A stretch of 5,268 bases of DNA from Paracoccaceae bacterium (GTDB taxonomy: Bacteria; Pseudomonadota; Alphaproteobacteria; Rhodobacterales; Rhodobacteraceae): the NCBI GenBank assembly GCA_015485375.1, contig WFTU01000024.1, forward strand, positions 1 to 5,268, given 5' to 3'. Each line of letters opens with the position of its first letter. The first letter of the stretch is position 1. The position numbers and the translations under genes are program-made. Below the pieces are notes generated by a model. It was not told where the DNA came from. It was given only the letters and a program-made list of their open reading frames with translations, and did no database searches. This document shows, one piece after another, positions 3,696 to 5,268 of this stretch.

Positions 3696-4313
3696 ATGAG
3701 TCGTGCCATCACGAGCCGCCTGCTCGCGCAGATCCATGACACCGCCGACCTGCCCGAATACCCCATCGCCCCCGACGAACGGCTTGAAACCCACTATTTC
3801 GTGCCGTTCTGGTTCAACCGCTGGCTCAACAGCGATTTCCGTTTGCGGGCGAGCGCAGAGGTTCGCGGCTATGGCCTTGACCTGTTCTTCATCGCCCAGA
3901 ACCAGTCGCCCGTCGGCACCCTGCCGACCGATGATGCCGTGTTGGCCAAGCTTCTGATGATCGACCTCGCGACCTGGAAAGACCTGTGTTCGCGCGAGGT
4001 TTCGCCGCTGTACAATTGGCGCCCATGCAGATGCGGCGACAAGCTGCGCCTGATGCATCCGGTGGTCACTGAACAGGCGCTGGTAGCCCTGAAAAGCAAA
4101 CGAGACCGGATTGAGGCGCGCGAACGCGAGCGCGAACGCAAGCGGCTGGTGGCATTGAAACGGCAAATTCTCGAGGCAGGTGGCCATCGCGGTTTGGCCG
4201 ATAATGCCGATTATGTCGCACGGCTTGATTCCTGGCTGTTGGAGAGCTGCCCGGGGAACAGGACGCCAGCCCGAGTCCGCGAAGCAATGGAGGCGCTGGA
4301 CCGAAATTTCTGA
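3696..4313 (+). CDS. DUF1376-like phage protein, probably replication-related
   Basis: A 205-residue protein. Residues 34-105 (HYFVPFWFNRWLNSDFRLRASAEVRGYGLDLFFIAQNQSPVGTLPTDD..LAKLL) resemble the DUF1376/winged-helix start of many phage replication proteins: an aromatic-rich opening, a helix that consumes one screen position, then the LPTDDAVLAK 'cheap-first' element. A helical CR/ARERERERKR stretch at 134-156 looks like a charged coiled coil. The C-terminus (170-205) is a small helical unit. The function is probably in initiation or primosome loading, inferred from family and position, not shown. ATG 3696 is supported by GGGAGA six bases upstream; an overlapping two-codon frame starts at 3691. 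It diverges from brnT and opens the second rightward gene block. Confidence 0.68.
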   Translation: MSRAITSRLLAQIHDTADLPEYPIAPDERLETHYFVPFWFNRWLNSDFRLRASAEVRGYGLDLFFIAQNQSPVGTLPTDDAVLAKLLMIDLATWKDLCSREVSPLYNWRPCRCGDKLRLMHPVVTEQALVALKSKRDRIEARERERERKRLVALKRQILEAGGHRGLADNADYVARLDSWLLESCPGNRTPARVREAMEALDRNF

Positions 4314-4324
4314 AAGTTTCCAAA

Positions 4325-4343
4325 TTCTTTCCGGCGGAAAGAA
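4325..4343. repeat. Perfect 19-bp palindrome
   Basis: TTCTTTCCGGCGGAAAGAA, arms of nine bases around a central G, 11 bases past the stop at 4313. As RNA it could form a 7-bp stem, but no U-tract follows on either strand, so a protein-binding site is at least as likely as a terminator. Confidence 0.6.
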
Positions 4344-4481
4344 ATAGGAAGGAATGTGGAAAGAGCTGCTCGGAATCCGGAAGGAATGGGCAAGTCTGCC
4401 GCCAAACCTTCCGAAGTATTCTGCGCTGAAAGGAAAAGAGAGGAAATGAAAAGAAAGGACAATTTCGCGCCGCGCCGAAAT

Positions 4482-4496
4482 CACAGGGGGACTGTG
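4482..4496 (+). promoter_or_regulatory. Hairpin exposing a Shine-Dalgarno-like loop
   Basis: CACAG-GGGGA-CTGTG. The loop GGGGA is the only ribosome-binding-like sequence before the ATG at 4505, but the spacing to it is long (13 bases). Possible structural control of translation; low certainty. Confidence 0.3.
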
Positions 4497-4504
4497 GACA
4501 ACAC

Positions 4505-4726
4505 ATGAAGCCAAGAACGGCAGAGCCACGGGCGGGGGTGCTGTCCGACTGGATCGGGCGGGTCGAGTTGGCGGAGGAACTGGGGGTCACACCCGACACG
4601 CTGGCGCGCTGGGCGACGAGGGGCACGGGGCCGCCGCTGGTGAAGGTCGGGCGACGGGTGTTTTACCGGCGCAAGAGCGTTGAACGGTGGCTTGCTGAAA
4701 GCGAAAGGAAGAACCAAAATGGATGA
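4505..4726 (+). CDS. HTH_17 / excisionase-like DNA-binding protein
   Basis: A 73-residue MerR-like winged helix-turn-helix protein of the AlpA/excisionase (HTH_17) type. Residues 17-40 form the helix-turn-helix (IGRVELAEELGVTPDTLARWATRG). GPPLVKVGRRVFYRRKSVERWLAE (42-65) is the characteristic wing and C-terminal helix of this family. Such proteins act as recombination directionality factors or as phage transcription regulators; which one cannot be told here, and it is not next to the integrase. The ATG at 4505 is the only reasonable start. Its 3' end overlaps the following gene by eight bases, so the two are co-transcribed. Confidence 0.82.
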   Translation: MKPRTAEPRAGVLSDWIGRVELAEELGVTPDTLARWATRGTGPPLVKVGRRVFYRRKSVERWLAESERKNQNG

Positions 4727-5096
4727 TCCAACAATGATGATCGAGATACCGGGCGGGACTATGGCCGGCCCGTTCACGCAAGGCGAGCTTGAGCAGGCGC
4801 GGGGTAGGGCCGGCAAGACGCCCCTGAAACCCGACCCGGATTTCGAGGCAGCGCGCGAGAAGGTTTATCGCGTGGCCGCATCCGAGTTGCGCCAGTTCGT
4901 CGAGCGTTTCGAACGTCTGGATGCCGAGAAAAAGGGCATTGCGGACCAGCAGAAGGAGGTGATGGCCGAGGCCAAGGGGCGCGGCTACGACACCAGGGCG
5001 CTGCGCCAGATCATCCGCGAGCGCAAGCGTGACAAGGACGACCTGGCCGAGAAACAGGCCGTGCTCGACCTCTACCGCGAGGCGCTGGGGATGTGA
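4719..5096 (+). CDS. GapR-family (DUF2312) DNA-binding protein
   Basis: A 125-residue protein. Residues 51-125 are a clear GapR/DUF2312 domain: ASELRQFVERFERLDAEKKGIA coiled coil, then AKGRGYDTRALRQIIRERKRD, the family signature, and a LDLYREALG end. In Caulobacter, GapR is about 89 residues, binds overtwisted AT-rich DNA around replication and highly transcribed genes, and assists topoisomerases. This copy has about 50 extra N-terminal residues (Gly/Pro-rich, then EQARGRAGK) not usual in the chromosomal protein. The ATG at 4719 follows AAAGGAAG at seven bases and is better than an in-frame ATG at 4680, which lies inside the preceding gene. It is rightward and coupled to both neighbours. The family is firm; a role in element replication is inference. 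Confidence 0.92.
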   Translation: MDDPTMMIEIPGGTMAGPFTQGELEQARGRAGKTPLKPDPDFEAAREKVYRVAASELRQFVERFERLDAEKKGIADQQKEVMAEAKGRGYDTRALRQIIRERKRDKDDLAEKQAVLDLYREALGM

Positions 5097-5098
5097 GC

Positions 5099-5268
5099 AT
5101 GCCGGGATCGCCATCGCCATACGCCTTGCCTGACGGCAATGTGCAGATCGCCTTTTCCGGCGGTCGCACCTCCGCCTTCATGCTGCACCAGATCCTCGAG
5201 GCCAACGGCCCCCTGCCGGATCGCGTCGAGGTCACGTTCCAGAACACCGGTCGGGAAATGCCGCAGAC
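5099..5268 (+). CDS. PAPS reductase / adenine nucleotide alpha-hydrolase family protein, N-terminal part
   Basis: The first 56 residues of a protein cut by the right edge. Residues 16-30 hold the nucleotide-binding P-loop of this family, AFSGGRTSAFMLHQIL, where SGGRTS corresponds to SGGKDS-like ATP-pyrophosphatase motifs. FQNTGREMP (47-55) matches the phage and DndC-like group rather than assimilatory sulfate reductases. Phage members are common, and their substrate is often unknown; sulfur chemistry on DNA, RNA or cysteine metabolism are possibilities I cannot separate here. The ATG at 5099 has GGGGA seven bases upstream and follows the GapR-like stop by two bases, so it is in the same operon. 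Confidence 0.85.
   Translation, partial: MPGSPSPYALPDGNVQIAFSGGRTSAFMLHQILEANGPLPDRVEVTFQNTGREMPQ

Larger units (their letters stand above)
4314..4504 (+). other. Palindrome- and purine-rich intergenic region, possible origin or control region
   Basis: No gene. It begins with nested palindromes at and after the stop of the previous gene: GAAATTTC (4303-4310), GAAAGTTTC (4312-4320), the perfect 19-bp TTCTTTCCGGCGGAAAGAA (4325-4343) and CGGAATCCG (4371-4379). GGAAGGAATG occurs twice, 32 bases apart (4347-4356 and 4379-4388). A purine run with one pyrimidine spans 4428-4459. An ATTTCG/CGAAAT hairpin sits at 4462-4481. Next to a replication-like gene this could be an iteron/origin region or an operator cluster; it is not proven. 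Confidence 0.45.

Noticed and set aside
2482..3699. 405-codon rightward open frame
   Set aside because: It runs antisense to three well-identified genes (HicB-like, BrnA, BrnT), shows Arg/Pro/Ser-rich low-complexity translation, and also overlaps cro; a high-GC shadow frame.
4325..4343. Intrinsic terminator after the DUF1376-like gene
   Set aside because: The palindrome is perfect but no U-tract follows on either strand, so I list it as a repeat rather than a terminator.
3615..4529. 304-codon leftward open frame
   Set aside because: Antisense to the DUF1376-like gene, which has a good ribosome binding site and family-like sequence; the leftward translation has no recognisable domain.
4587..5120. 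177-codon leftward frame
   Set aside because: Antisense to the excisionase-like and GapR-like genes, both firmly identified.
1..5268. CRISPR array, tRNA, rRNA, insertion sequence or attachment site
   Set aside because: No regularly spaced repeats, cloverleaf, transposase or terminal inverted repeats were seen; the attachment site is expected near the integrase end, beyond the left edge.

Overview
The window looks like the early-control end of a temperate phage, prophage or closely related integrative element in an alphaproteobacterium. A Rhodobacteraceae-type host (Paracoccus/Rhodobacter relatives) is my best guess. It rests on high-GC coding with GC-rich third positions, a GapR/DUF2312 protein (an alphaproteobacterial family), a BrnT/BrnA pair and the general style of the integrase. 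No structural phage gene is present, so phage versus other integrative element cannot be settled here.

Layout: positions 1-1228 hold a leftward operon of three small unrecognised proteins and then a tyrosine integrase, which starts on TTG at 367 and runs off the left edge. To its right, 1225-1620 holds a leftward promoter packed with operators, a short reading frame with a strong ribosome binding site, and a strong intrinsic terminator (1258-1310) that falls inside that frame. Positions 1613-2012 hold no gene I trust. At 2013-2327 is a small leftward XRE-type repressor. Diverging from it is a small rightward Cro-like protein (2415-2627).

Five 15-bp sites of the form TNCACANNTTGTGNA lie in two clusters, 1561-1606 and 2344-2401. 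In each cluster they fill the -35/-10 spacers of predicted divergent promoters. This resembles an immunity circuit with two operator regions, in general plan like lambda OL/OR. The predicted repressor and cro transcripts both start at or next to their ATG, so both may be leaderless.

An oppositely oriented three-gene cassette (2863-3618) interrupts the rightward early region: BrnT toxin, BrnA antitoxin and a HicB-like protein without an obvious HicA, all tightly overlapped. Rightward genes resume at 3696: a DUF1376-like, possibly replication-related protein; a palindrome- and purine-rich gap (4314-4504); an HTH_17/excisionase-like protein; a GapR homologue with an N-terminal extension; and the start of a PAPS-reductase-family protein cut by the right edge.

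Working model (inference): the repressor shuts both operator clusters in the lysogen. The leftward cluster makes a short terminated transcript whose read-through could feed the integrase operon. The rightward cluster drives cro and perhaps the replication genes. The BrnT-BrnA-HicB cassette is an independently promoted accessory module.
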